Made by a program: the position numbers and the translations under genes | Origin: Auricularia sp. M13 | Taxonomy: Eukaryota > Basidiomycota > Agaricomycetes > Auriculariales > Auriculariaceae | Length of the DNA: 64,000 bases | Assembly: GCA_037042915.1 (NCBI GenBank) | Contig: CM073202.1 | Location: forward strand, 2,480,001 to 2,544,000 | Direction of reading: 5' to 3' | The notes under the pieces: generated by a model | The model's database searches: none | The model's input: the letters and a program-made list of their open reading frames with translations, nothing else | What the model was told of the DNA's origin: nothing | Shown: positions 1 to 14,164 of the stretch, in pieces | How the letters are laid out: each line of letters begins with the position of its first letter | Numbering within the stretch: the first letter of the stretch is position 1

Positions 1-1022
1 CAAACATGCTCTGGGCGTTCGCGCACGCAAGATCGACCAGGGCATCCTCATCGTCCGGTTTGAGCTACCGTTCAACATTTGGGTACGCTCCTCTCTTCCT
101 CTGTACTCGTCCATTCGCGCATGACTAACAACACCGATAGTGGTACGCCCATTGACAGACAACTCCTTGTGCCGTCACTAAAGCCTTGAATTCACACTCC
201 CAGCGGACACTGCAACGCGCACATCGGCATGGGCGTGCGCTACAACGCCGAGAAGCGCAAGATCGGCGCGTACTACACAACGCCCATCTACGCGTTCCGC
301 TGCAAATGCCACCTGTGCGACGGCTGGTTCGAGATCCAGACGGACCCGAAGAACACGCGCTACGTCGTCACCGAGGGCGCGCGCCAGAAGATGGAGGACT
401 GGGACCCCGCGGAGAACGGCGGGTTTGCCGTGCACGGTGCGCTCGTTATCATCAAGTTATGCGCGACTCAAGCTTATCATGACGCGTGTGCAATTCAGAG
501 AACGACCCCAGCAAAGCTGCGCCGGTAGACCCGCTCGCTGCGCTGGAGAAGACGGCCGAGGCGGCGGCGCATACGAAGGCCGTCGTCGCGCCGAGACTCG
601 AGCAGCTGCAGGCGCACGCGGACCACATGCGCGCGGACCCGTATACGCATTCGCAGCGCGTGCGCAAGCAGTTCCGCGCGCAGAAGAAGGACGACTTGGA
701 GCGCAAGCGGCAGGACGACGCGTTCAAGGCCAAGTACGGCCTGGCCGAGGAGTTGCAGCTGGAGCGGGACGACGACGCGTCGTTGAGGGAGGAGGCGCGG
801 CTGGAGCTGCAAAGGGAACGAGAACGACGGCTGGCGGAGCCACCTACCCCTGGTTCTGCGCTGCGAAGACTGAAGGCAGCCTCTTCATCTTCGTCGTCGT
901 CGGCTGTCTCTGGCGCGGCGGGGCTGAAGGCTTCGCTTCTGCGCAATACCTACGCGAAGTTGCCGGTACGGCCTAAACCTCCAGCAGCTTCGAAGCCATC
1001 CCTCGTCGTGCGCAAGTCGTGA
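1..1022 (+). CDS. saf4: CWC16/SAF4 (CCDC130-like) splicing factor, 3' part
   Basis: C-terminal part of a CWC16-family protein, a spliceosome-associated factor acting in the nucleus; the start lies before the window. Proposed exons: <2..82, 141..142, 204..436, 499..1022, stop TGA at 1020. The first exon carries the family's RARKIDQGILIVRFELP stretch. The zinc-binding core follows: NIWCGHCNAHIGMGVRYN, then TTPIYAFRCKCHLC, so the paired cysteines are CGHC and CHLC. The NIWC motif and closeness to CCDC130 favour SAF4 over YJU2. The tail is charged (EKTAEAAAHTK, RKQFRAQKKDD) and ends Ser-rich. Recovering the conserved NIWC junction requires an exon of only two bases (TG, 141-142) between introns of 58 and 61 nt; the alternative (one compound intron) would lose the Trp. 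Family assignment is secure; the micro-exon is inference. Confidence 0.9.
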
Positions 1023-1327
1023 CTGCTGTACATCATTGAAGGCTTTCGTATCTTCAATACAGACGCGGTCTCGTGGATACCATAGGACAATTACTGACCG
1101 GCGAGCATGGAACAATCGGGCCCGACAACACGGCGCACGTGCCGACCGGCCGGCGCCGATGAACAACAACGACTCGGACAATGGCCACCACGGCGCATCG
1201 CTTTCTTCACGCGTCTCTCTTCCTCTTACCACCACCACCGCTATCCTTGTACGTGCTCTGGCACTTGTGCTCGCTGTTCGAGGCTCACTCCTGCTCGCAG
1301 ATTTGCACCGTTCACGACCTCGACATC

Positions 1328-2252
1328 ATGACTGCTCGACTCGCTCTCCTTACGCTCTTTTCCGCTTTTGCAGCGCTGGCGCTGGCACAAGACGATGCAG
1401 CTTCCCCAGCGTATACCGGTCCCAGTGCGTGCTGTCCTTTGTGTCGTGCACGCAGTTCATACGGTACTCATTTGGTGGCTGCCCAATACGTAGTACTCGA
1501 TCGCTCTCTCATCCAGATGGGATCATTCTCAGATGGCAAACTGGGACCGTTGGATGGGAAGGCGAAGAGCAAGACCTCGTATAACAACTTGTGCGTGCGC
1601 TCCACACAATCCACTGACATCCTCGCTCACTTCCGATTCGGATTGCAGCATCAACTACTGCGGGACGCGAACCGACCTCCCACTGACTAACGGCATGCAG
1701 ATCGAGTCCGGGTCGTGCAGCGCGACGCCTCAGGGCTTCCTGGCGCCCAAAGCGACGATGCCGCACGCCAAGTTCGTCTTCCCGTTCAACACGGCCGTCC
1801 TGCCCGTGAACACGACCTTCACCGTGCGCCTGGCGATCCGCAACCTCCAAACGGGCTCCTTCTCCAACCCGGACACCAACTTCCACGCCGCACCGCAGGA
1901 CCTCACGCCCGGCGGTCTCGTCGTCGGCCACTCGCACTACGTCGTGCAGCGCATCCCGAGCATCGACAGCGTCGACCCGCTCGACCCGCAGGACTTCGTG
2001 CATTTCAAGGGGCTGAACTTCCCCGCCGATGAGAGCGGGGAGCTGACGGACGACGTGTCCGGCGGGCTGGATGTGGGCTTTTACCGCATCGCGAGCATCA
2101 ATTCCGCGACGAACCACCAGCCGGTGCTCGTCAGCGTTGCGCAGAGGGGCGCGCTGGACGATATGGTGTACTTCGAGGTGCGGGAGGGCGTGCCGATGCC
2201 CACGCCTCCCGCTTCGCAAGCCGCGCCCGCGTCGCCTCAGCGCCGCCGCTGA
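1328..2252 (+). CDS. secreted conserved fungal protein of unknown function
   Basis: Exons 1328..1424, 1533..1590, 1649..2252 give 252 aa. Residues 1-18 (MTARLALLTLFSAFAALA) form a signal peptide, so the product is probably extracellular. The body matches a common fungal secreted family, often mislabelled 'ribosomal protein S17' in databases. Recognisable blocks are NNFINYC, DLPLTNG, GHSHYVVQ, FFKG-like FVHFKGLN, YRIASINSATNHQPVLV and LDDMVYFEV. The second acceptor (after 1532, not 1516) was chosen because only it gives the NNFINYC block in frame. The tail is Pro/Ala-rich and ends in three arginines. No enzymatic motif is visible and I assign no biochemical function. The upstream gene is on the same strand, 300 bp away. 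Confidence 0.75.
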
Positions 2253-4713
<2,461 letters not shown>

Positions 4714-7700
4714 GCTGTATGAGATGCGCCGGGGAAATGAACGAGCGGTGGGTCTCACTCATTGAATCTCCAATGAGCTTTTTGTAGTTGCAGGACAAGT
4801 GAGCACCGGCGCACGCCGGAGTTAATTCGTGACTCGGCTGCTGATGTCAAAGTGCCATTGCACGGCAACACCGTTACAAACGCTCGCGGTGACACGCTAC
4901 TTGTCACGCCGCCCGGTGACAGATTTTCTGCGGCGTGGATTCTCACCACCGCGATGCTGTTCTCTGACCGATCCCCTCCGCCTGTCACTCTCCCCTGCCA
5001 TTGTCGCTTTATGACGACTCCTGCGCTCAGCACTGGCACACTCTCATCGGTGCCTACCCGTCGTCTCGGTACCAGGTACACGTGTCCCGTGGGACTTGTA
5101 AGAGTTCAAGCGTTCCCCTTGTTCCCGAGCGAGGGAGTCTACCGACTAACACTCCCCGGTGCTTCCCTTCGTCTCTTGCACTTCGGCAGCAGATCTCAGA
5201 CCCAGAAGCCGTTTAGCAGCCCACAATTCTCTCGGGAGGCTTGCAACATGAATTACTGGTCAAACGTGCGATTCCAGAAGCAGCGGTAGTCGGTCCGGCA
5301 TCTGAGGAAACCACTGTCAGTCATTGAGACCGCCGGTTGCGTCAATGGAGACGAAGTTTGCATTTACGCAGCGCTGGTGAATCCGACATGCGAGGGCTGT
5401 CTATAGCGCGTATGGTGTGATTCTAGGCTGTTTTAGACGCTCGCATCAGTTTGACCTGTGTGATGAGCTGTCGCTGGGGGAAACTTGGAACTTGGAGAGC
5501 TGTCGACCGGCGGTGCATGACCAAGACGCCGGCATCTTTTTCTGTTTATTTTCTCACAAAGGAGTGGAAATCACGACGTCAGATGCATGATTACGGGATT
5601 ATAAGGCCTCGACCGTATGCCACTGATCGACCGTTCGCGGGTTCAAATCTGACCCTACCCCTATCTCGATATGGTGTTTGCGCGTCAATCTCACCCATTG
5701 GTAGAGGAAACGTCTGCTGCGAGCGCAACTCCACGGCGGTCGGGAATACAGACAACTCGAAATCAACCCCTATATGATTATCTGTTGGTTATGGTACGAT
5801 GCGAGAGGAGCGCGTCTCGCCGACGTTGATAGCGAGTCGGAGCGTAGGAACCTGGCTTCCAGATGAGGCCACCGCCCATGATTATTCAACAAACTTTTCA
5901 ATAGAGCGCCTGCGGACAATCTTATCACAATATCCTGAGCTCGGAGCGCTCACAATCGCGCCCTGCCGGTCGTCAGTAGGAGGGCAGTGACAGATCACTT
6001 TGCGAGGTCAAACGTGCGCTGAGCTGACGCCTGGCAGCGCACAGCATAATCAGGATACATTGTGGCAATACCACAAGGCCATATCCCCATTGAGCCGGAT
6101 TCTCGCATTGAGATCACTCTACTGTCTGTACCTGCGTCGGGGGGGAACCCAACATTTCCACTGTCCCACGAAGCCAAGCTTTGCTCGAAGTTAAACGCTT
6201 GCCTGCTGGTTGCCGTTGCCTGCATGCAACGCCACCAGCGCAAACAGACCTTACCGGTCCGTCGCATTGAATGCAGCGAGCTAACAATATTCAGTCAGTG
6301 TTAGCTGTTTGCCACGTTCTAGACATGCCTACTCAATGACGCAGCTTGTCGTGCTCTCAGAACCCGCACAGTAACCGTGAGTCTCGCAGTTTCAGCAGAC
6401 TCGCACGAGCGGGAGGACGTGTACTGCGACCTGTATGACTCTTGTATTGCTTCGATAGAAAAATGGTAGCGCACTCGGGAAGTCGTTAGTCGCATGGGAC
6501 CACGCTAGCTGCATGCGGAGCGCCGGCTGGCGCGATAGTCTGAGCGGGCATGAGTCTGCAAGTCACCGCAGCCCACTTCCGATAAGGATGCCAGGAGGGC
6601 GGGCAGCTACACGATAGGCTGTCATTCAGCAAGCACGCCAGGGAAGATAATCAGAACGCATAACGCTCAGTCACACCGCGGCGCTTCCCAATGCGCGCGA
6701 TTCCGAACAGCCACAAATCCCACTCAGGAACGCCAACAAATCCTCAGCGACGACGACGCGGCCCACCAAGAGGCCGCATACCGGAGCATCCGTTATGTGG
6801 TCCACAATCCACAGCTCGGACGCCGCACAGTGTGCTGCCGGAGATATGGCCCAAGAATCCGGACAGAGCATCCCGAGGAGAGCAGCCAATTTCCGAGAGC
6901 CACATGGGGAAGCAGAATCAGAACCTGGAGCCTGCTGTTCTGACGCGCGCGCACTCAGACTCGTCCCGACCAGTGCGGGTCATTGCGTCGTGCGGAAGGG
7001 AGAAGGGGGCGGGAGCTCGTTCGGGACACCCACATGACGACCCTTGCCACTGCAACCTAAGCGCCTCAGTAACCGGCTACTGGTTGAGGCGAGCTGGTAG
7101 GGCTTGCCTGCAGTATGTCGACCGTCTGCTGTTTCATTGCTTGCCTTCCCTATCGCGTCTGCCGTCACTTGATAACCCGAGGTTTCAATAAAATTCATCC
7201 TAGGATCGCGTTTAGTCTCAGAGCAACTGAGCCGGGCACGTACCTGCGTTGCCACACATGTTCGATGCATGCCTGGGTCTTCGGATGCTCAGTGGATTTA
7301 GGGTTGGAGATGCGTTCGAAGCCTCTCCCCAGGTTGTACCCCACACAGACTTCCGCACGGACTCCCGACAGCTCCTTTTTACGCCCGACCATGACGTCCC
7401 CGCCGCATCCAAAGACTAAAATGACGAGATAATGACCGCTCCCCAAGTGCCAAGGCGGGGCCACAAGCATCAGTGGATACCTTCTCGAGGATAATGGTCG
7501 GGCTCTCTGCGGCGGTGCAGACTCGCACTCGCCCCAATTCGGCGCAGCTGGCACAAATTCCTCACGCAAGTTGGCGTGGACATGCACGGCACGCGTCCGG
7601 CTCTCCTGTGCACCCAATCCACCATTCGCGCGCGCACACCCGTGACTTTTTCGGGTCGTCGGGACAATCGCGTTTGTTGTCGTTCGCGCTTCGCGATTCG

Positions 7701-7780
7701 TGCCTGCCATCCCGCGGAGGGGCGTCCCATTGAGTCGGACCAGCTGCCACTGCACCCGCCAGCGTGCCGATCATACTGAG
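4714..7780. other. 3-kb gene-poor stretch
   Basis: No ORF here shows family motifs, a plausible exon chain or a transposase, integrase or reverse-transcriptase signature on either strand. Base composition is more even than in the GC-rich neighbouring exons. I found no terminal repeats, tRNA or rRNA. It may be decayed repeat sequence or a long regulatory gap between divergent genes. Confidence 0.5.
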
Positions 7781-8929
7781 ATGCCTCCCCCGCCGTGGCC
7801 ACCGAGCACCTGCTTCACCGCGACGCGCCTGACGGACTCGACGTTCAAGATCATCCACGACGACGCATACGACGAGAACCCGTTCATCTACCTCAAGCTC
7901 TTCGCCGATGTGCCGCTCGCGCTCCTCATCGACACCGGCTGCGGCATTGACGGGGCGCGCGACAAGACCGTGACGATGAAGAGCCTGCGCGAGTTCATGG
8001 AGTGGTACCCCCAGCCCGACTTCGGCGACGCCCCGTTCAATCCCCAAGGCTACAGGAAGTACGTCGTCGTATGCTCGCATTGTCACTACGACCACATCTG
8101 TGCGTGAGCATGCCATGCCATGGCAAATCCGAGAATCGTGCGATACTGAAACTTCTTGCACGCGAAGGCGGGATCGAAGAGTTTGCTTCTAGCAGTAGCA
8201 CTGATGCAGCCCTCGTGGCCTCAGCAAACGGACGGCAGTTCATCGAGTCCGACCTGCCCGCGCACTCGCTCTGCAAGTTCCTCGACATCTCCACGCCCAA
8301 ATACACCATCACGCAATGGGCCCAGCACATGCAGCCACTCCGCGTGCGTAGACGGGGCAGCAGTCGGCGTTGGCGTTGCATGCACTAATAACATTTGTTT
8401 GATTTGCTTGATATGAATGAATGAATGAATGCAGGCACCAGATGGTACGACGCTGCCGATCCTGAGCCTGCACACGCCGGGGCACACGCCGGACTCGCTC
8501 GCGCTGTACGACGCGGGCGAGCGCATGCTCTACGTCGGCGACACGCTGTACGAGTGGGCGCCGACCATCTTCCCGCGCGAGGGCGACATCGTCGCCTGGC
8601 TGCGCAGCGTCGAGATGCTCGTCGAATTCGTCAAGGCGAAGTCGAAGGACCAGGAGCTTCAAGAGAACATGCGCTTCGACTCGCACCACCGCGGCGGCGA
8701 CATACGGATTAGCTGCGGACACGTAACGGCCGCCGGCCCCGCGCTCGAGATCCTGGAGGAGTGTCTGGGCTTCATGCGCGACGTTCTGGCGGGGAAGGTG
8801 CGGGTCGCCAAGGAGATGGAGGTCCGTGGGTATAAGGTCGTAGTGTATGAGCAGCCCGGCACCGCGCGATTCGTCGTGCTGGCGCCGGTCAAGTTGATCG
8901 AGGACGCGAGAAGACGGTTGCGGTTATAG
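7781..8929 (+). CDS. metallo-beta-lactamase-fold hydrolase
   Basis: Exons 7781..8099, 8168..8343, 8435..8929 give 329 aa. The metal-binding signature HCHYDH (HxHxDH) lies near residue 100, after VCS. Further MBL-fold landmarks are LLIDTGCG, HTPGHTPDS and VGDTLYEWAP, which supply the later histidine and bridging aspartate. A late HHRGGD/SCGH segment may supply the last ligand. No signal peptide is seen, so it is probably cytosolic. The substrate cannot be read from sequence: glyoxalase II-like, lactonase-like and phosphodiesterase members share these motifs. The second intron ends in a short GAAT repeat just before the acceptor. The convergent CCDC174 gene ends 68 bp downstream. Confidence 0.85.
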
Positions 8930-8997
8930 AAGATTGTACCGACAGCGATGGAGACGAACCAATGAAAGCAATGCCCAAGGTTCGATGAGAGGATAGT

Positions 8998-10328
8998 TCA
9001 TCTTCGTTTGCGTAGCATCTCCTTCTCCAGGCTGGCAAGAAAGTTGTCTGCCTCGGACTTGGGCTTCGCCTGCTTGCTCTGATTCTCGAGCATCGCGAAC
9101 GGGTCGGCAGGTAGCGCAGCAGCAAGAGCATCTGCCTTCGCCATCGTAGAAGAGGGGCCTGAAGCCGTCGACGAAGCATGCGCTGTCGTACCAGACGGCG
9201 TGGCAGAATCAGCAGATGTCGCCGGCGCGACTTTGCGCCTCTTCGCATCGAGCACCTTCCGCCGCTCCTCGATTTCGCGCTTGCGCTTCTCCATCGCGCG
9301 GCTAGGGGCGGCAGTGTCGTCCGTTGCATTGGCAGCGCCGGTTTCTTCTCGAGCCTTCTTGGTGTCGTCTCTTGATGCCTTCAGTTCCTCCATCTGCCGT
9401 TGTCGTTCCTCTAGGTCGGCCGAGAGGTTGTAATGGGCGGCACCCTTGTTGCGCATATCCTTCGAAGCATCGTAGTGCACGTTCAGGGGAGTCTGAATCA
9501 GTGACTCTTCTATCTGCGCTTTGCGTTCTTCGGTTTGTTGGTACGTTGGGAAGTAGTTGATTTCGCCGCGCAGGAGATATGGGCTATGACGGCGGGTGAG
9601 CCGCTGAAGGGAAAGGTATCTTTAAGAGGACTTACTCGTCATCTACAGGAGTCTCCTCTTCCTCTTTGTGGATGAGATGACGAGGCACCTCGCTGCGTCT
9701 GGCTGTGCGGGTTCGTCCGAATTCATCTTCGTATTCTACTATTGGAATGTCCTGAAGGTAGATTAGACGTGATCATTTCGAGTAGATTGGACGTACTTCA
9801 GTAGGCCGCATGGGAACTGTGCGGCTCTCGTCTTCATCGTCGCTGTGTGACGAGTATCCGTTCTCTTCTGCCTTGGAGTCGAACTGAACAAGAACACATA
9901 AGCACGGCATGAACGGCGCTATAGGAGTGCGCTCACGTCTACTAGTAGCGTTGCATACTGCGCCTCGTCCAGGCCGCCGCTCTTGCCTCGGCGTAATTGG
10001 TCGTAGAGCTTCGCCTTGCGCTCGAGCGCTTCCCGGGCAGAGTCGAGCGTAGGCTTGTTGACGGCCATTTCAGCGTCTCGTTGAGCGCGTGCGGCCACGC
10101 CCTTGTTCTGCCGCTGCCATACTGTGGGTTTCTATCATACGAGTTAGCATTGAGCAGGCAATTGCTGAGGCGGCTGCGGCGCACCTTGTCTGGGCGTTTA
10201 ATACCGCCAACGACATAACCCTGGGCCTTGCCAGCCTCCTTTTCCTTGGAGAATTCGAGCTCCTTCTTCGCGAGCTCGGCCTTGAGGTCAAAGAAGGACG
10301 AGACGGAGATTCCTTTGCCCTTGGACAT
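8998..10328 (-). CDS. CCDC174: CCDC174-like coiled-coil nuclear protein
   Basis: Exons in gene order: 10185..10328, 9937..10131, 9797..9883, 9636..9751, 8998..9583; 375 aa. The N-terminus GISVSSFFDLKAELAKKE matches the conserved SxxDLKAEL opening of CCDC174 proteins. The middle carries the family core EYEDEFGRTRTARRSEVP, then PYLLRGEINYFP and NVHYDASKDMRNKG. The C-terminal half is a charged coiled coil (LEERQRQMEELKASRDD, KRKREIEERRKVLDAK). Human CCDC174 is reported to associate with the exon junction complex, so a nuclear RNA-processing role is inferred. The start at 10328 was preferred over an in-frame Met at 10343 because family members begin close to GISVSS. Divergent with VPS34, with 77 bp between the start codons. 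Confidence 0.85.
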
Positions 10329-10405
10329 TGGTGGCAGAGGCAAGAGTCAAGGCGGCGGCTGCGCCCGGCGCGTCGGCCAGCCACTTGCCTTTGAGCGGCC
10401 AAGGC

Positions 10406-13400
10406 ATGGACAAGGACAACAATTCCAAGGACTTTACATTCGCCAAGCTCAGCGACCTCAAGTTACCAGTCACATTCCGCATGTAAATTAACAAAATTTG
10501 AGCCTCTGCGCGGTGTCGAACTGACGCGCTGCCAGCTCGCAATTGGAAGGCACGCGCAAGCCACGCTCGTACACTGAGCTCCTCGAGCACCCCGAACTTC
10601 GCTTTGCCGGTGTCCAGCTTCCGTGCGTCGTCTGCAGCAACGCCCGCCGGCCGTCTGACCGAGAGACAGCACGCTTTCAGATCTCTATGTCACCGTCCAG
10701 CTCGTCGCAGACAACAAGCCGTTGACCATCCCATACCGCACCGCGTTCAAGGCGTTTAAGAACTCGTACACGTGCGTGTGCTACGAGCATTTAGTTGTGG
10801 AATACGCTGCTAAAGGGTCGCATGCACCACTGCAGCTGGAATGAATGGATAACGCTGCCCATCAAGTACTGCGACCTCCCGCTCAACTCCCAACTGGCAA
10901 TTACAGTCTGGGATATCCAGGGCCCGCGTACCGCCGTCCCTGTGGGTGGTACGACCTTTCGCTTGTTTGGCAAGAAATGGTACGCTGCTGGCCGCGCACA
11001 TCTACAACATTCGGCAGTTATATGGATGTCTCGCCTCGCAGGACATTGCGGCGCGGCAAACACAGGCTGCTGCTATGGGAAGATCAGGAGGCGGACGGTT
11101 CTGTCGACACGAAGACGCCGAGCAAACTCCAAGTTCGCGATGAGATGGGCAGGTTAGAGAAGGTGTGTCACTCGCCAGGCGCGCGGTCTCCTTGCACAGG
11201 CGCGTCGAACAATCTACGTACAGACCCCACGGCGGAGAGAGATAGAGCGCTCTTATTGGGACGCTGTTTCTGTCTTCTATCTCCAGCCTAGCCGCGTCTG
11301 AGGCTCTGCCGCCTGCATTTTGCGCGCCTGACTGTCTGCAGAGTGCTCGGCGTCAACGTCGTGCACTTGTCCCACGGGGTTTCTCCATACTGACATGGCG
11401 TTGCTTGCAGTTGATGAAGAAGTACGAGAAAGGCGATCTCCCAACTGTGGAGTGGCTCGATAAGCTGGCCTTCCGGCGCATGGAGGAGATACATGCCGTT
11501 CGTCCCCAATTTATGCAATTCCTAAATATCTCTGAACCAGAATATTTTTTCGTATAGGAGGAGACAGCAAAATCAGAGCATTTATTCCTCTACATTGACC
11601 TCCCGCGGTTCGACTTCCCCGTTGTCTTCACCGAGCCTGTGAGTACCACGTGCGTCCTAATGTGTGTGCAGTGCTAATGTTGTTTCGTTGCAGGAACCGA
11701 CGCAATCAACGTCGACAACGCCGGCAGTATCGGTATCTGTCCCCGCAGCGGCTCGCAATGCAGCAGAAGCGCCGGCGGCGTCGATGCAGGCCATCTCGAG
11801 CGACACGGCGCTGTGGCAGATCATCGACCCCGAGATCGCGCGCGAGAACCCCGTGGAGGACAAGCACCGGCGCCTCGTGCGCTCGCATCGCAGCGGCCCG
11901 CTCGACCGCGAGCTCAAGCCCAACGCGAAGATTCGCGACGAGCTCGGCGTGCGTCTTCCTTTCCCCTCCCCACGCTGGCCCCGTAGCTGAGGTTGACCAC
12001 CTGTCGTGTTGCAGGTTATTCTGGCGTACCCGCCAAGTCGCGTCCTGACGTCCGAGGAGAAGGACTTGATATGGAAGTTCCGGTTCTACCTCACGCGCGA
12101 CCGCCGCGGGTTGACCAAGTTCCTCAAGTCGGTGTCGTGGCGCGACGCGAGCGAGGTCAAGCAGGCGGTCGAGGTGCTCTTGCCGATGTGGACTGAGATT
12201 GATATCGATGACGCGCTGGAGCTCCTGGGACCTGGTACCGTCGACTCGCGCGTGCGTGGGTATGCTGTTAAGCAGCTGCGGCGTGCGGACGATGAGGTAC
12301 GCCTTGTCGCTGATTTGTATCTCTTGCTTTCCTTTTGCTGATGTGACGCTGTAGGAACTACTGCTCTACCTGCTCCAGCTCGTCCAGGCGCTCAAGTTTG
12401 AGAGTGCTGCGAGCGAGCATCGGTCGTCGAGAGCTGTGTCATATGATGACAGTGGCTTGGCGGACTTCCTGGTCGAGCGCGCTGTGAAGAACCATGTGCT
12501 TGGGAATCGCCTGCATTGGTACCTCATGGTTGAGATCGAGGACGACAAGGTCGGACAGGGTGCAGGGCATGGTCAGATGTATGCGAAGGTCGCGTACAAG
12601 TTCATGACCGAGTTGATGAAGGTGCGACTCTCATACAAACTACAAACCAAGCTCATCAATGCGTTTCGTACAGCTGGAAGAAGGCGCCGAGCGACGAACC
12701 ATCTTGCGAAGACAGGGCGAGCTGCTCACCACGCTATCCACGCGGGCGAAAGAGTTGCGCGTCCTGAAAGACCCGCGACCCAAGAAGATCGAGAGGCTGC
12801 GCGCCTTCATCGCAGACCCGAAGAACGGCCTGGCGTCGATGGCGCCGCTGCCGCTGCCTTTGAACGCGAAGGTGACGATCACGGGCATCGTCGCGGAGAA
12901 GGCGAGCATCTTCAAGTCGAACATGCTGCCGCTGCTGCTGCACTTCACGTGCACGGACGGGTCGGAGTACCCGGTGATGTTCAAGAACGGCGACGACCTG
13001 CGGCAGGACCAGCTCGTCATCCAGCTCTTCACGCTCATGGACCGCCTGATGCGGCAGGAGAACCTCGACCTGAAGCTCACGCCGTACGACGTGCTCGCGA
13101 CGGGCGTCGCGGAGGGCATGATGCAGTTCGTGCCCAGCAAGGCCATCGCGGCCATCGTCGCCGAGCACGGCACGCTGCTCAATTACCTGCGCGCGCACAA
13201 TCCCGACGAGGGCAGTGTCGGCACGTACGGCGTCCAGCCGGGCGTCATCGACACCTTTGTGCGCAGTTGTGGTGCGTACCGCTCGGAGCTGCGCGGGTTT
13301 GCTTGCTTGGCTAACCTGGCGCGCGTCGTTCGGCAGCTGGGTATTGCGTCGTCACGTATCTCCTCGGTGTTGGAGATCGGCATCTGGATAACTTGCTGCT

Positions 13401-13911
13401 TACCCCCGACGGTATGCGCTTTGTCACACGTTTGCAGCTGAGAGCTCATTCCGTTTTGATACCAGGCCACTTCTTCCATGGTCGGTTTCCCCAAACCTCG
13501 GACCACAATGTGTACTGATGCGTTCCGTCCCGTGCAGTGGACTTTGGCTACATCCTCGGGCGCGACCCGAAGCCGTTCCCTCCGCAGGTCAAGGTGTGCA
13601 AAGAAATGGTCGAGGGGATGGGCGGCGCGCAGTCGTCGCACTACGCCCGCTTCCGCGCGCTATGCTTCACGGCCTTCTCCATCCTGCGCAAGAACGCGAA
13701 CCTCATCCTGAACTTGGTCGCGCTCATGGCGGACGCGAACATCCCGGACCTGAAGCACCGCGACGTGCACGAGCAGCTGCAGGACAAATTCCGGCTCGAC
13801 CTGACCGACGAGGAGGCTATCAAGCATTTCGAGGCGCTCCTCAACGAGACGTCGTACTTTACGGTGCTCGTGGACCGGATTCATGATGTTGTTCAGTATT
13901 GGAAGAGCTGA
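10406..13911 (+). CDS. VPS34: class III phosphatidylinositol 3-kinase VPS34
   Basis: Makes phosphatidylinositol 3-phosphate on endosomal and autophagic membranes, in complex with VPS15 and ATG6/VPS30. Fourteen exons: 10406..10482, 10536..10622, 10670..10771, 10836..10979, 11042..11162, 11411..11497, 11558..11638, 11694..11948, 12015..12296, 12355..12621, 12674..13271, 13337..13411, 13466..13480, 13538..13911; the sum is in frame, 854 aa. Residues about 20-180 are the C2 domain ([24 protein letters not shown]). The helical PIK domain spans about 280-500 ([25 protein letters not shown]). The kinase domain has [11 protein letters not shown] near 600, the catalytic loop GVGDRHLDN near 712 and the metal-binding DFGYILG near 731. 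Exon 13 is only 15 nt and encodes HFFH, preceding the DFG exon. Length and motifs indicate an intact gene. Confidence 0.95.
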
Positions 13912-14164
13912 GGAGGATTTTCGAGGATATTTTGCAGGAGCTGTAGAGTAGCGACTCTGTATAGTAGGATGAATGAATGATGTCCGTGGAGACTCGCAGG
14001 AATTCCGTATTACAGTGCACGCTGCCGTGGGTGGGAGCGGCAGTGACGCATTGGCTGTGTGACGCGCGCCCGCAGTTCGCGTCCGGCCGCACCGCCAAGT
14101 CTCTTCCTCCTCTCCCGCCGCCCATAAACTCGCCGGCGCGCCGCAGTCGGCCGCAAGTGCTACG

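Noticed and set aside
83-203. D-type stwintron instead of a 2-nt exon in SAF4
   Set aside because: It would give N-I-C and lose the conserved Trp of NIWC; kept as an alternative, not the main reading.
5635-5665. GGGTTCAAATC, resembling a tRNA T-loop
   Set aside because: The flanking bases do not pair as a T-stem and no D-arm, anticodon arm or acceptor stem is found.
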